The position numbers and the translations under genes are program-made. From Bacillus sp. SA1-12 (GTDB lineage: Bacteria > Bacillota > Bacilli > Bacillales > Bacillaceae), in assembly GCF_000981385.1 (NCBI RefSeq), contig NZ_LATZ01000006.1, forward strand, positions 115,112 through 179,111: a stretch of 64,000 nt of DNA, read 5' to 3'. Shown here piece after piece: positions 45,057-55,143 of this stretch. Each line of letters starts with the position of its first letter. Position 1 is the first letter of the stretch. The notes below the pieces were generated by a model. The model was not told the DNA's origin. It saw nothing but the letters and a program-made list of their open reading frames with translations, and did not search any database.

Positions 45057-45641
45057 ATGAATTTATATACAAAAACAGGTGATAAAGGAAAAACCAGTAT
45101 CATTGGTGGCAGAGTGGATAAAGACCATTTGCGTGTTGAAGCTTATGGTACAATTGATGAGGCAAATTCTTTTGTTGGTCAGGCGATGACAATGCTAAAA
45201 GACCCTATGTTCAATGATATTTATCATGAATTAGAAAAAATTCAACATGAGTTGTTTGATTGCGGAGGAGATTTAGCAGTCGTAAAGGAAAAATACCCGT
45301 ATAAAACAACAGCTGAGATGGTAACATTTTTGGAAGAGAAAATAGATCATTATGTAAAGGAAGCACCTGAATTAGAGAGGTTCATCTTACCTGGAGGCAG
45401 TCCGGCTTCAGCTGTTATTCATCTTGCAAGAACGGTAACACGCAGAGCTGAAAGACGTACAGTATCTTTACAAAAGGAAATAGAAATAAATCCATTCGTT
45501 TTACAGTACCTAAATCGTTTATCAGATTACTTCTTTGCTATTGCAAGAGTCATTAATTTTCGCTTAGGAGTAAAGGATGTTGAATATGAGAGAAGTGCAC
45601 TCGTGTTTAAAAGCAAACCTTCGAAAAAAGAACGTGATTAA
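45057..45641 (+). CDS. PduO-type cob(I)alamin adenosyltransferase
   Basis: Transfers the adenosyl group of ATP to cob(I)alamin to make adenosylcobalamin. 194 residues of helical bundle; ATP site KTGDKGKTSIIGGRVDKDH at the N-terminus, EAYGTIDEANS, and the RTVTRRAERR signature near 130-140. ATG behind TAGGGAGTTGCGGC. It sits between resE and sigX, where B. subtilis has no such gene (its PduO homologue YvqK is elsewhere). Terminator follows, so it is a single-gene unit. Confidence 0.93.
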   Translation: MNLYTKTGDKGKTSIIGGRVDKDHLRVEAYGTIDEANSFVGQAMTMLKDPMFNDIYHELEKIQHELFDCGGDLAVVKEKYPYKTTAEMVTFLEEKIDHYVKEAPELERFILPGGSPASAVIHLARTVTRRAERRTVSLQKEIEINPFVLQYLNRLSDYFFAIARVINFRLGVKDVEYERSALVFKSKPSKKERD

Positions 45642-45674
45642 AGGGTAAACTTTAATTTCATATGGTCAGTCGTC

Positions 45675-45732
45675 AATCGTTTGATCGTTTTCCAATAAAC
45701 ATTGTGAAAAGGATCGAACGATATTTTTTTAT
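45675..45732 (+). terminator. intrinsic terminator after the adenosyltransferase gene
   Basis: Stem ATCGTTTGATC/GATCGAACGAT with further TTTTCC/GAAAAGG-type pairing, then ATTTTTTTATG. Confidence 0.75.
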
Positions 45733-45838
45733 GAAATTTTTATGAGAGACTTCGAGATTGCTAGTAAGTATGCTAAAGTTAACATAGTTGACGTCAAATA
45801 TTACATAATTATTTCAAAATTATTTTCTTTTCAAAAAG

Positions 45839-45864
45839 CGCAACTTTTCCAATTTGTTATCGAC
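45839..45864 (+). promoter_or_regulatory. autoregulatory ECF (SigX-type) promoter of sigX-rsiX
   Basis: CGCAAC, 16 nt, CGAC, a good match to the SigX consensus (tgtAAC, N16-17, CGAC), 26 nt before the sigX ATG. sigX is known to drive its own operon. Confidence 0.75.
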
Positions 45865-45889
45865 TAAATAAACGAATGGAGGGGCATTC

Positions 45890-46435
45890 ATGGAGGATAC
45901 CTTTCAGAGAATATATGAAAAATATCACCAAGATTTATTTCAGTTCCTTTTCTATATGGTGAAAAATCGTGAGCAGGCTGAAGATTTGGTGCAAGAGGTG
46001 TATATTCGGGTATTAAAGGCCTATGATAATTTTGAAGGCCGAAGCACAGAAAAGACATGGTTGTTTTCCATAGCTAGGCATGTGGCCATTGATTGGTTTA
46101 GAAAACAAAAAACGATTCGCATGCGGATTCTCGAAAAGTTCGATTGGCAAAAACATCAAATTGAGGACCATAAACCGTTGCCAGATGAGATTGCCTTAAA
46201 AAATGAAAAAATTCAATGGATGTACCGGTCACTTGATGCATGCTCTTTTGACCAGCGCGCTGTGCTTATTTTACGATATCTTCAGGAACTATCCATTACC
46301 GAAACAGCTGAAGCACTTGGATGGACATCTAGTAAGGTAAAGACAACTCAGCATCGTGCGCTAAAACAGCTGCAAAAACAAATGATGATTATTTCAAAGG
46401 AGGGGCTATCAGTTGAAAAGACAGGATTGGAATGA
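45890..46435 (+). CDS. sigX: ECF RNA polymerase sigma factor SigX
   Basis: Extracytoplasmic-function sigma factor controlling envelope-modifying genes (for example dlt and pssA-type operons in B. subtilis). 181 residues with region 2 (EDLVQEVYIRVLKAYDNFEG, then KTWLFSIARHVAIDWFRK) and region 4 helix-turn-helix (LSITETAEALGWTSSKVKTT). ATG behind ATGGAGGGG. The position after the res genes matches B. subtilis. It overlaps rsiX by 23 nt. Confidence 0.93.
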   Translation: MEDTFQRIYEKYHQDLFQFLFYMVKNREQAEDLVQEVYIRVLKAYDNFEGRSTEKTWLFSIARHVAIDWFRKQKTIRMRILEKFDWQKHQIEDHKPLPDEIALKNEKIQWMYRSLDACSFDQRAVLILRYLQELSITETAEALGWTSSKVKTTQHRALKQLQKQMMIISKEGLSVEKTGLE

Positions 46436-47594
46436 AGAACAGCTCAAACAGCTTTTGAAGCAGCTACCCTCTGTTAAGGATAAACAAACGTCAGAGGACA
46501 TCTATCAGAGTATTCTTTCTAAACAGCAGCAGGGGAAAAAATCGAGAACTTGGATGGCACCGGCAATTGCTGCTGTTGCCGCATTGTTTATTTTCGCTTT
46601 GCTTTCTCCATTGTTCTTTCAAAGCTTTCAGACAAATGAAGAGAGTTCGATGGATATGTCTTCCCAATCAACAACAGAGGGTTCAGCAAAATCACAACAA
46701 TCATCAGATAACAATGAGCAAATAGCTGAAGCACGAAAAGATTCAGAGAACAAGGAACTTGCTAAAGCTTCTTTACTAAATGAAAAGCAAGATACATTTG
46801 TAACTGCTGCAAGTGAGGAGGAAGACGTTATTACTGTTGGTTTTACAGATTCTGAAGCTAAAAACATTCTGCCTGTAAGTCTTGTCGTAAACAAAAAGCA
46901 GGATAAGCTGGAGCAAATCGAAGAGGTAAATCCAGAAGTATATAAGGAAGAGCTTGGGCCGATTACCTATGAGTTAAGCGAAACTGAATTTTCAGAGACA
47001 GGAAAACCTGAGGAAATTACAATTGATTATAAGGGTGTGCCGAATTTGTCTTCATCGACAAATGATGTATTATATCAAAATGCAATTATCGAAACTTTTA
47101 AATGGCTTAATTATAAAAGAGTAAACCTTTATACAAATCAAAAAGAAGGCATTGAATTCGGTCAATCAGGCCCTAAAAATAATTTAGATGTGAGTCAAGA
47201 AACGCAAAAAGCATATTTCCTCTATCAATTCGATGAAAATACATTAAAGCTACTCGTGCCATCACCTAATTCATATGATTCAATTAAAGGAGCTCTGGAT
47301 GCGATGAAGCAAGGGATTGAAGAGAATAACCTTCAACCAACGATATTGAAAACTGTTACAAATATAAATTCAATTCCAAAAGGTGACCTGCTTGAAATTG
47401 AGTTTAATCAAGATGCTGGTTTGGAGGATAGTGAAGATTCAATTATTATGTTAGAAGCTGTGTTAATGACAGCAAAAGAATTTGGCTATCATACGGTTCA
47501 GTTTAAAGGAATTAAAACTAATCGGATTGGGGAAATGGATGTTACAAAACCGATTGAAGTACCTTTTTCACCAAATCCGATCAAAACGAATTAG
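46413..47594 (+). CDS. rsiX: anti-sigma factor RsiX
   Basis: Membrane anti-sigma factor that holds SigX. 393 residues: cytosolic N-terminal part (about 1-48), one membrane segment (about 49-70; PAIAAVAALFIFALLSPLFF), a Ser/Gln/Glu-rich linker and a long outer domain, which is diverse in this family. Start TTG at 46413 behind AAGGAGGGG within sigX, giving translational coupling. Slightly longer than B. subtilis RsiX. Confidence 0.9.
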   Translation: MKRQDWNEEQLKQLLKQLPSVKDKQTSEDIYQSILSKQQQGKKSRTWMAPAIAAVAALFIFALLSPLFFQSFQTNEESSMDMSSQSTTEGSAKSQQSSDNNEQIAEARKDSENKELAKASLLNEKQDTFVTAASEEEDVITVGFTDSEAKNILPVSLVVNKKQDKLEQIEEVNPEVYKEELGPITYELSETEFSETGKPEEITIDYKGVPNLSSSTNDVLYQNAIIETFKWLNYKRVNLYTNQKEGIEFGQSGPKNNLDVSQETQKAYFLYQFDENTLKLLVPSPNSYDSIKGALDAMKQGIEENNLQPTILKTVTNINSIPKGDLLEIEFNQDAGLEDSEDSIIMLEAVLMTAKEFGYHTVQFKGIKTNRIGEMDVTKPIEVPFSPNPIKTN

Positions 47595-47626
47595 AGAGGC
47601 TCAATCAAGAGTCTCTTTTTTTAATG
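47592..47626 (+). terminator. intrinsic terminator after sigX-rsiX
   Basis: Stem AGAGAGGCTC/GAGTCTCT with a 6-nt loop, then TTTTTTTAA. Confidence 0.75.
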
Positions 47627-47720
47627 TCCAGCTCTGATAGTCTAGCCATTCTATAAAGGAAGGTAAAGAAAGCCTGCATTAAAAATGGCTTATTGGCGCG
47701 AGTCCGGACAAGTCAATTTT
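47625..47720 (+). repeat. partial copy of dispersed repeat family 1 (copy e)
   Basis: GTCCAGCTCTGATAGTCTAGCC followed by AAAGGAAGGTAAAGAAAGCC and later TTGGCGCGAGTCC. It retains the head and central blocks of the family in shortened form. Confidence 0.5.
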
Positions 47721-47890
47721 GTATTCGTATGTATAGAAAGGAAATAAATGTTATATACTAACTCTTGTTCTTTTCCAAGACAAGCTTCCATACAATGTCC
47801 CTGTAGTTTTTCATGAATTCGAGTTCATTTAGAAGTAATTTTCACTTTCACTAAATTGAAAATAGCTTTAAAAAATGTAGGGGGAGAAAA

Positions 47891-48739
47891 ATGCTAGTAA
47901 ATGTAAAAAAGTTATGGTTCATCATAATGTTTGGGCTATTTATAGGAATAACCTTTGGCATACATAATCAGGTAGAGGCACAATCTTACATAGATGAATT
48001 AGAAGATAACTGGGTTCAGCCAGTTGATGGTGTTATTACAGATACATTCGGAACAAGGAATGGAAATCATAAAGGAATTGATATTGCCGCACCTGATGGA
48101 GAGAAAATCGTCTCTGTATCCGCAGGAAACGTAAAAAAATCGTATTATTCCGATACATACGGGCATGTTGTTTTTGTTGAACATCCAGAGGGCTATGAAA
48201 CGGTATATGCTCATTTGAGTAAAAGGCTCGTTAGCGAAGGTGAGAAAGTACAAAAAGGACAAACAATTGGCATTATTGGAAATACAGGAATCTCAACAGG
48301 AACACATTTACATTTTGAACTACATGAAGGCGAATGGACATATGAAAAAGAACATGCATTAGACCCTATTTTTGTTTTTGGCTTGTCAAATGAAACGGTT
48401 CGTTCAGAAGACAAACAAGCTTCTGAGTCTTCTAAGGAAAAAACAGAATCAGCTGTATTTAAAGAGGAAACTGCAAATACAGAGCTTCAGTCGACTACAA
48501 TAATAAAGTCTCAAGAAAACCATGGAAAAGAGCAAGAAATGAACAAAAAGGTGATAACGATCATGAAGGGAGATACGTTATGGAAAGTATCTCAAATTCA
48601 TAAGGTAACGGTCCATTCACTCCAGAAATGGAATAAACTTGAATCAACTCTCATCTATCCGGGGCAAAAACTTATCATTTATGTCAATAAGCAAAATAAT
48701 TATGCATGGCAATCCGGCAACATACCAGTTAAGCGCTAA
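47891..48739 (+). CDS. secreted LytM-type (M23) endopeptidase with LysM domain
   Basis: Probable peptidoglycan endopeptidase. 282 residues: signal peptide or anchor 1-31, M23 domain (about 42-160) with zinc ligands in GNHKGIDIAAPDG (HxxxD) and GTHLHFELHEG (HxH), a disordered Ser/Glu/Lys linker (about 165-220), and a C-terminal LysM (about 222-268; MKGDTLWKVSQIHKVTVHSL). ATG behind TAGGGGGAG. It stands alone between rsiX and serA and is not part of this region in B. subtilis; SpoIIQ-like proteins share the fold, but the intact zinc site suggests an active enzyme. Confidence 0.88.
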   Translation: MLVNVKKLWFIIMFGLFIGITFGIHNQVEAQSYIDELEDNWVQPVDGVITDTFGTRNGNHKGIDIAAPDGEKIVSVSAGNVKKSYYSDTYGHVVFVEHPEGYETVYAHLSKRLVSEGEKVQKGQTIGIIGNTGISTGTHLHFELHEGEWTYEKEHALDPIFVFGLSNETVRSEDKQASESSKEKTESAVFKEETANTELQSTTIIKSQENHGKEQEMNKKVITIMKGDTLWKVSQIHKVTVHSLQKWNKLESTLIYPGQKLIIYVNKQNNYAWQSGNIPVKR

Positions 48740-48745
48740 TTATGT

Positions 48746-48767
48746 TTAGCTGTGTCAGCTTTTTTAA
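48746..48767 (+). terminator. weak terminator after the LytM/LysM gene
   Basis: Short stem AGCTG/CAGCT with a 3-nt loop, then TTTTTT. Confidence 0.45.
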
Positions 48768-48871
48768 ATGGTGAAAATCGAGAAATGGATGATTCAAAGT
48801 CAAAATAACATATCTTTTTAAAAAAGGAATTTTTTCGAACATTGAATCATCCCCTTCTAGAATTAAAATTA

Positions 48872-50446
48872 TTACAGGTCAATGGTTTTAATAGAAACAA
48901 TGTCATCAAATGCAGCGATCTTACCTGTTAAACCATCATCTAAAGCTCGATCGAAAGCTAACATCATAATCGCTTCTCCGCCTTTTTCTTTACGTCCAAC
49001 CTGCATGGCTGCAATATTGATTTCATGATCACCTAATACCTTACCAACACGGCCAATAACACCCGGCTTATCCTGGTGTTGAATATATAACAAATGACCA
49101 GTGGGGTAGAAATCAATTTTAAAATCATTAATACCTACTATTCGTTCTCCATAATGGGGGACATGGGTACCCTTTAAAACAAAAGTTTGCTTATCACTGA
49201 ATACTTTAACTTCTATCAAGTTCTCATAGCCTGATTTTGAAGAGGAAATTTTCTCACTAAACGTAATTCCTCTTTCCTTAGCAATCATACCTGCATTTAC
49301 TTCGTTAACTGAAATGTCGACTCGAGCATCTAAAAATCCTGCTAATAAGGCTTTTGTGATAAATGATGTTTCAATCTCAGCTACAGGTCCTTCGTATTGA
49401 ATGGAAATTTCTTGAACGGGGACTTTCATGCATTGTGAAACAATATTTCCCATTTTTTTGGCTAAATGAAAAAAAGGTTGAATTTTATCAAAAAGTTCTT
49501 TTGTAAGAGTAGGTAAGTTAATGGAAGAGGTCACAGGTTTACTGTCTAAGTAATTTAGTACCTCCTGAGTGACTTGTGCGGCAACGTTTAATTGAGCTTC
49601 TTTTGTTGAAGCACCTAAGTGAGGTGTTACAATTACATTATGAAATTCTAGGAGCTTATTATTAAGGGGAGGCTCTACCTCAAAGACGTCGAGAGCAGCA
49701 CCTGCAACATGGCCTGTTTCAAGATGATAGATTAATCCAGCTTCATCGATAATTCCGCCACGTGCACAATTTAATAAGTAAACACCTTTTTTCGTTTTAG
49801 CAATCGTTTCTTTGTTAAGAATGCCACGGGTTTCTTTTATTAGCGGTGTATGAACGGTAATAATATCTGCATTTGCTAATAACTCATTAAACTCACAATT
49901 CCTTACACCGATCTTTTCAGCACGTTCTTTCGTAAGGAATGGGTCGTAAACAAGGACATTCATGCCAAATACACGTACACGTTTTGCTAATTCTCCGCCA
50001 ATTCTGCCAAAACCAATAATACCTAAGGATTTTCCAAATAATTCAGTTCCAACAAATGAATGTCGATTCCACTTATTTGATTTAACTGTCATATTGGCTT
50101 GAGGGATGTGACGAACTAATGATGCCATCATTGCAAAAGTGTGTTCAGTTGTTGAAATGGTGTTTCCGTTTGGTGCATTTATGACAACAACACCATGTTT
50201 TGTTGCAGCGTTAACATCAATATTATCAACGCCAACACCTGCGCGGCCCACAATTTTAAGATTCGTCATTTCTTTCAATAATTCTGCTGTAACCTTTGTT
50301 GCACTTCTAACAAGGAGGGCATCGAATAGATGAAGATCTTTCGTTACTTCGTCAACCTTTTTTTGCACAACATGAATATGCGATGCTTCTAATAAAGGCT
50401 GCAATCCCTCACTGCTTATTGAGTCGGAAACAAGGATATGAATCAT
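48872..50446 (-). CDS. serA: D-3-phosphoglycerate dehydrogenase SerA
   Basis: First step of serine synthesis: 3-phosphoglycerate to 3-phosphohydroxypyruvate with NAD. 524 residues from ATG 50446 (MIHILVSDSISSEG), behind GGAGGATC; the upstream ATG extension to 50494 is not supported. Domains: NAD-binding (GIIGFGRIGGELAKRV), catalytic Arg/Glu/His region (NCARGGIIDE, VTPHLGASTKEAQ), the ASB domain (about 315-450) and a C-terminal ACT domain (about 453-524) for serine feedback. Confidence 0.95.
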   Translation of the reverse strand: MIHILVSDSISSEGLQPLLEASHIHVVQKKVDEVTKDLHLFDALLVRSATKVTAELLKEMTNLKIVGRAGVGVDNIDVNAATKHGVVVINAPNGNTISTTEHTFAMMASLVRHIPQANMTVKSNKWNRHSFVGTELFGKSLGIIGFGRIGGELAKRVRVFGMNVLVYDPFLTKERAEKIGVRNCEFNELLANADIITVHTPLIKETRGILNKETIAKTKKGVYLLNCARGGIIDEAGLIYHLETGHVAGAALDVFEVEPPLNNKLLEFHNVIVTPHLGASTKEAQLNVAAQVTQEVLNYLDSKPVTSSINLPTLTKELFDKIQPFFHLAKKMGNIVSQCMKVPVQEISIQYEGPVAEIETSFITKALLAGFLDARVDISVNEVNAGMIAKERGITFSEKISSSKSGYENLIEVKVFSDKQTFVLKGTHVPHYGERIVGINDFKIDFYPTGHLLYIQHQDKPGVIGRVGKVLGDHEINIAAMQVGRKEKGGEAIMMLAFDRALDDGLTGKIAAFDDIVSIKTIDL

Positions 50447-50677
50447 TTTTATGATCCTCCTACAGGCCAGAATAATTTTCAGATAATTTACCATATTAAG
50501 GGGATTTTGTCAAAAGGTCTTTAAAGCATGAAAGTGTGAAAAGTCTCAAGTAGGACCTTTTGTTTTCCTCTGTATCCGAACACATTTTAAATGGTAGTAC
50601 TAGGTGTTTTCACAGCATTTATGCACTTGAATGTTCCTTTGTCATGTTTGCCTCCCGCAAATTATTCATCGTTAAAA

Positions 50678-50711
50678 TTAAAAAACCCTCTGCATTAAAT
50701 GCGGAGGGTAC
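50678..50711 (-). terminator. intrinsic terminator after fer
   Basis: On the minus strand TACCCTCCGCA/TGCAGAGGGT pairs with a short loop, then TTTTTTAATTTT. Confidence 0.85.
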
Positions 50712-50717
50712 CATTAA

Positions 50718-51020
<303 letters not shown>

Positions 51021-51241
51021 TTAAATGCTTGAGTCAATTCTTTTTAAACAATATCAACTTCTGCTGTTCCTATTTAGTATTGTAAATCTGTTTTTTAGAC
51101 ATTTCAATAAAAAACTCTGATGAGAATACTTATCATAGTGAAAACATTGGGAAAAATAAACCTATTTTGTGAACGTAGGACTAAAAATTTGTTAAAATAA
51201 AGAAGATGATCGAATATTGTCAAACAATGTTAGGTGATGAA

Positions 51242-52297
51242 ATGAAACATAGTTATTTCTATCTTGTTTTGCTTTATTGTTTTAAGCAATTTAAAGGAGA
51301 GAGATCTCTCTCCGCTATTTATCATTTGCTTAATGGAAAAAAATCTTCACAAACAATTCAAGATGGCAAACTTTTTAATTTATCTCATATGTTTAATCTT
51401 TTCCCAAGGTTGTCTCGTCAATACTTAAATGAAGCATGTGAAGAATTGATACAGGAAGGTTTGCTTGAATTTTTACCTAATCAGCATTATTCTGTTACAG
51501 ATAAAGGTAACTTCGTATTAAATGAAGGGATGGCCCAAAGGCCATTACCTGCTAACTTAAATGGATGGGAATATGGTGATCTTGGCAGGATTTTTTGGAG
51601 AAGGCTGTCGCTGCTTGTACAGGTCTTATCTAATATTGTTTATGAGAGAAGGAAGTATCTTCCTTTAACGAAAAATCAAGAGGATTTACAGTGGTTAAAA
51701 TCATTTTTAATGCAGATTTCTATTTCAAAGAAGCGGCTTGCTGATGATATTTATAAAGAGATAAAAGAAGCTCTTTTACTTCAGACAACAACTGAAGCAG
51801 CCATTTTCACTCAGAGACTTACATCAAGTCAAACGATTGGGCTCACGTTTGAACAAATTGCCAGAAAACATAACGAAGATCCAACATATGTTTTTTTATT
51901 ATTTTGGAATGTTATTCATTCAATGTTTCTATTCCAAACGGAAAAGCGGGACAGTATCTTTCATGCGATCATTAAAGATAAGCGGCAAAATAATATCCTA
52001 ACATCTTCGACGGCAAAAACGCGCTCCTATTTATTGCAAGGGAATACCCTGCAGCAAATCGCTGCGATTCGAAAGTTAAAAATAAGTACAATTGAAGACC
52101 ATATTGTCGAAATAACGTTACATGATCAGTCTTTTACACCTTCTGCTTTTTTATCAACAGAAGATTTTGAGGAGATTAGCAAGGCAATTGAATCCCTTCA
52201 TACACACCAATTGAAAAAAGTAAAGGAGTACTTAAATCATAAGTACAGCTACTTTCAAATTAGACTTGCTTATGCGATCAATGGGAGGAACGGATGA
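51242..52297 (+). CDS. ypbB: YpbB-like helix-turn-helix protein
   Basis: Protein of unknown function upstream of the RecQ-type helicase, an arrangement fixed in Bacillus. About 351 residues, soluble, helical; an N-terminal helical part and a C-terminal HTH/RQC-like segment ([20 protein letters not shown], then EDHIVEI) similar to the helicase-associated domain found next to RecQ proteins. ATG 51242 is preferred (TTAGGTGATG just upstream); an ATG at 51206 is only about 10 nt from the probable transcription start and lacks a ribosome site. Overlaps recS by 4 nt. Confidence 0.85.
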   Translation: MKHSYFYLVLLYCFKQFKGERSLSAIYHLLNGKKSSQTIQDGKLFNLSHMFNLFPRLSRQYLNEACEELIQEGLLEFLPNQHYSVTDKGNFVLNEGMAQRPLPANLNGWEYGDLGRIFWRRLSLLVQVLSNIVYERRKYLPLTKNQEDLQWLKSFLMQISISKKRLADDIYKEIKEALLLQTTTEAAIFTQRLTSSQTIGLTFEQIARKHNEDPTYVFLLFWNVIHSMFLFQTEKRDSIFHAIIKDKRQNNILTSSTAKTRSYLLQGNTLQQIAAIRKLKISTIEDHIVEITLHDQSFTPSAFLSTEDFEEISKAIESLHTHQLKKVKEYLNHKYSYFQIRLAYAINGRNG

Positions 52298-53793
52298 ACA
52301 AACAAATTGAAAACATCTTAAAAACTTACTTCCAGCTAGATCACTTTCGAACAGGGCAATTAGAGATTATTGAAGCAGTTATACAAAAACATGATGTGTT
52401 AGCAATGCTGCCGACAGGCGGGGGAAAGTCACTTTGTTATCAGCTTCCTGCCTATATATTGAACGGGCCAATCTTAATAGTATCCCCCTTATTATCGTTA
52501 ATGGAAGATCAAGTGGAACAAATTAAACTCAGGGGAGAAAAGAGAGTTATTGCTCTAAACAGTACCATTTCAATAAAAGAAAGAAAAAGATATCTAACAT
52601 CTTTAAAACAGTATCGGTATATTTATGCATCACCAGAAATCTTGCAATCAGAAAATGTACTTCGTGCTTTAAAAGATGCAAAGATATCATTGTTTGTAGT
52701 GGATGAGGCACATTGTATTTCACAATGGGGGCATGATTTCAGGCCGGATTATTCAAAACTTGGGTCAATTATTAAAGAATTAGATCATCCTCCTTGTTTG
52801 GCATTAACTGCAACTGCAACAAAGGAAGTGGTAGAAGATATAAAAAAAACACTCCTATTCCGTTCACAAAGCAAGACGTTTATTTATTCTATTAATAGGC
52901 CGAATATTGCATTAACTGTTGAAAAACATGCTTCAATCGACGAAAAAATTGAGCGAATTCTTACTTTAGTTCGGTCATTAAAGGGGCCTGGAGTCATATA
53001 TTGTTCAAGTAGGTTATGGGCTGAACGACTTGCACAGATTCTTATTAATGCTGGTTTCAGTGAAATTGGCTATTATCATGGAGGAATGGATCAGGAGCAG
53101 AGAATTTTGATTCAGCAGCAGTTTTTATATGACCAACTTCAGGTTGTTTGTTGTACGAATGCTTTTGGAATGGGTATAAATAAACAAAATATACGTTTTG
53201 TGATCCATTTCCATTTCCCCTCCCAGCTAGAATCTTACATGCAGGAAATTGGCAGGGCAGGTCGTGATGGACTTCCTAGCTTAGCGATAACACTGTTAAC
53301 AGAAAGTGATTATGAAGTACCAAGGATATTAGTTGAATCTGAATTTCCTTCATATGAAAAGCTGTACCGTACGATCTATTACTTACAAGAAAAAAACCAA
53401 CAATCAATAACCTTTGATGAGATTCAAATGCAATGTGGTTTAACAGAAATTCAATGGCGATACCTTGAATATCACCTAAGTACATTTCGAAGCCTTGATC
53501 TTTATCCGGAAACTCTTGTATCCCGCATTTGGACTGAGATTGAAACCAGGGTGTTGCTTAAACATAAAAAATTAAAAATAATGACCGATTGGCTTAACTT
53601 TGAGGGATGTAAAAGACAAGAGCTTTTAGCTTATTTTAATGAACAGGTCCCCATTCACACTGTTGAAAATTGCTGTGATTTTTGTGGCATAACCCTTAAG
53701 GACTTTGAAGGGAAAAGTGACTCCCAAAAACAAACAGCAGAATTAGATTGGGAGAGGGAATTATATGCGATATTTCATAAGGCGAGTGATTAA
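52294..53793 (+). CDS. recS: RecQ-family ATP-dependent DNA helicase RecS
   Basis: 3'-5' DNA helicase of the short RecQ type in B. subtilis (RecS/YpbC). 499 residues: Walker A TGGGKS at 41-46, DEAH box at 137-140 ([19 protein letters not shown]), motif VI region [10 protein letters not shown], and a RecQ zinc-binding part (Cys residues in FEGCKRQ and ENCCDFCG) at the end. It has no HRDC domain, unlike RecQ. ATG overlaps the ypbB stop. Confidence 0.93.
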   Translation: MNKQIENILKTYFQLDHFRTGQLEIIEAVIQKHDVLAMLPTGGGKSLCYQLPAYILNGPILIVSPLLSLMEDQVEQIKLRGEKRVIALNSTISIKERKRYLTSLKQYRYIYASPEILQSENVLRALKDAKISLFVVDEAHCISQWGHDFRPDYSKLGSIIKELDHPPCLALTATATKEVVEDIKKTLLFRSQSKTFIYSINRPNIALTVEKHASIDEKIERILTLVRSLKGPGVIYCSSRLWAERLAQILINAGFSEIGYYHGGMDQEQRILIQQQFLYDQLQVVCCTNAFGMGINKQNIRFVIHFHFPSQLESYMQEIGRAGRDGLPSLAITLLTESDYEVPRILVESEFPSYEKLYRTIYYLQEKNQQSITFDEIQMQCGLTEIQWRYLEYHLSTFRSLDLYPETLVSRIWTEIETRVLLKHKKLKIMTDWLNFEGCKRQELLAYFNEQVPIHTVENCCDFCGITLKDFEGKSDSQKQTAELDWERELYAIFHKASD

Positions 53794-53796
53794 TGT

Positions 53797-54396
53797 TTGT
53801 TTAAAAAGCAAAATGAACTAATCAAACATCTAACAGATAAACAAATTGTTCAAAATTTATATTTTACACAATTTTTAATATTGGTATTCTCGACGATTTC
53901 AGGTATATTTTTATTCGATTCAGTTAAAGAATTTATGGATCTATGGAGGGTTACAAATAATTCATTTATCATATATGGAATAGCAACTGCAATTATTGTT
54001 ATCTTTGTTGACTTTATTATCATGAAGCTAGTACCGAAACATTTCATTGATGATGGAGGTATAAATGAAAGACTCTTTGCTAAAAGGAGTTTCCCTCATA
54101 TTGTTTTCCTAACCTTGTTAATAGCCATTTCAGAGGAAATTTTGTTTCGCGGTGTGCTGCAAACACATTTAGGTATATGGACTGCAAGTTTAATTTTTGC
54201 TGTTTTACATTTTCGCTACTTATCAAAATCGATTTTATTTACAATGGTCGTGGCAATTAGTTTCTTGTTAGGTATTGTATATGACATAACAGATACATTA
54301 TATACAACCATTATTGCTCATTTTTTAATTGATTTAGTCTTTGCAATTCAAATCAGGTTGAATTATTTAAAAGAGGTGAGAGAAGGAAATGAGTGA
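53797..54396 (+). CDS. ypbD: CPBP-family intramembrane metalloprotease YpbD
   Basis: Membrane protein of the CAAX-protease/bacteriocin-processing (Abi) family, 199 residues with about five membrane segments. Catalytic motif 1 is ISEEILFRGVLQTH (Glu113, Glu114, Arg118) and motif 2 is VLHFRYLS. Start TTG at 53797 three bases after the recS stop; an ATG two bases before (53793) leads to a stop after three codons. Substrate unknown. It overlaps ypbE. Confidence 0.88.
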   Translation: MFKKQNELIKHLTDKQIVQNLYFTQFLILVFSTISGIFLFDSVKEFMDLWRVTNNSFIIYGIATAIIVIFVDFIIMKLVPKHFIDDGGINERLFAKRSFPHIVFLTLLIAISEEILFRGVLQTHLGIWTASLIFAVLHFRYLSKSILFTMVVAISFLLGIVYDITDTLYTTIIAHFLIDLVFAIQIRLNYLKEVREGNE

Positions 54397-55054
54397 ATTT
54401 GATCAACGCTCTGACCAAGCGAGAAACTTACGATCTCAGATGATCGATGACTATAAAGAAATACATGGCGATTTTCCTCCACGCTCTAAAGTTCATAAGG
54501 ATAATGTGAAAAAGAAAAAACCAAAAATGAAATATCCAATCATTAGTATATTAGCTTTACTCTTTGTTATGCTGCCGATCCTTTTTTTGTTCATAACAAC
54601 CTATTACAGCAATCGTGATCACGAGTCTGCTGATGGAGAAAGCCTTTCAGGAAATGAAACGGTTTTTGTTGCGACAGAAGCACAAGAAGATGAAGAACAA
54701 GGGTCAAGTTCTTTGGAAACAAGTGAACCAATTGATGAAACAAAAGAAGAGGATCCTGTCCAAACTGATGATTCAAGCAATACTAATCAACAGCAAACTG
54801 AACCTAATGATGGGGACGTACAATATACAAATGATACTGTCAAAGAGGATGATGATACAAATGAAAGTGAGGAAACGGATAGCACTCATTATCGAGAAGT
54901 CATCACTCATAAAGTAGCTGCAAATGAAACACTCTTTAAAATAGCGATTAAGTATTATAATAGTCGTTCAGGCGAAGAAATTATTCGAGAATATAACAAT
55001 TTACAAGGTGATACTGTTTTTGAAGGTCAAGTTTTAAAAATTCCTTTAAAATAA
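54389..55054 (+). CDS. ypbE: LysM-domain membrane protein YpbE
   Basis: Single-span membrane protein, 221 residues: cytosolic N-terminus (1-48), membrane helix (about 49-69), a long acidic Ser/Thr/Glu/Asp-rich linker (about 75-165) and a C-terminal LysM domain (about 172-219; HKVAANETLFKIAIKYYNSR), which would bind peptidoglycan outside the membrane. Start ATG overlaps ypbD by 8 nt. Last gene of ypbB-recS-ypbD-ypbE. Function unknown. Confidence 0.88.
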   Translation: MSEFDQRSDQARNLRSQMIDDYKEIHGDFPPRSKVHKDNVKKKKPKMKYPIISILALLFVMLPILFLFITTYYSNRDHESADGESLSGNETVFVATEAQEDEEQGSSSLETSEPIDETKEEDPVQTDDSSNTNQQQTEPNDGDVQYTNDTVKEDDDTNESEETDSTHYREVITHKVAANETLFKIAIKYYNSRSGEEIIREYNNLQGDTVFEGQVLKIPLK

Positions 55055-55143
55055 TACATTTTAAACTAAATAAGAGTTTAAAGCATTTTGATCTTACTGA
55101 AACCTTATATTGAATTCAAAAGAAGTAATGAAGATGTGAATAA

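Noticed and set aside
50447..50717. T-box or S-box leader before serA
   Set aside because: No T-box motif (AGGGTGGNACCGCG) or S-box blocks are present on the minus strand.
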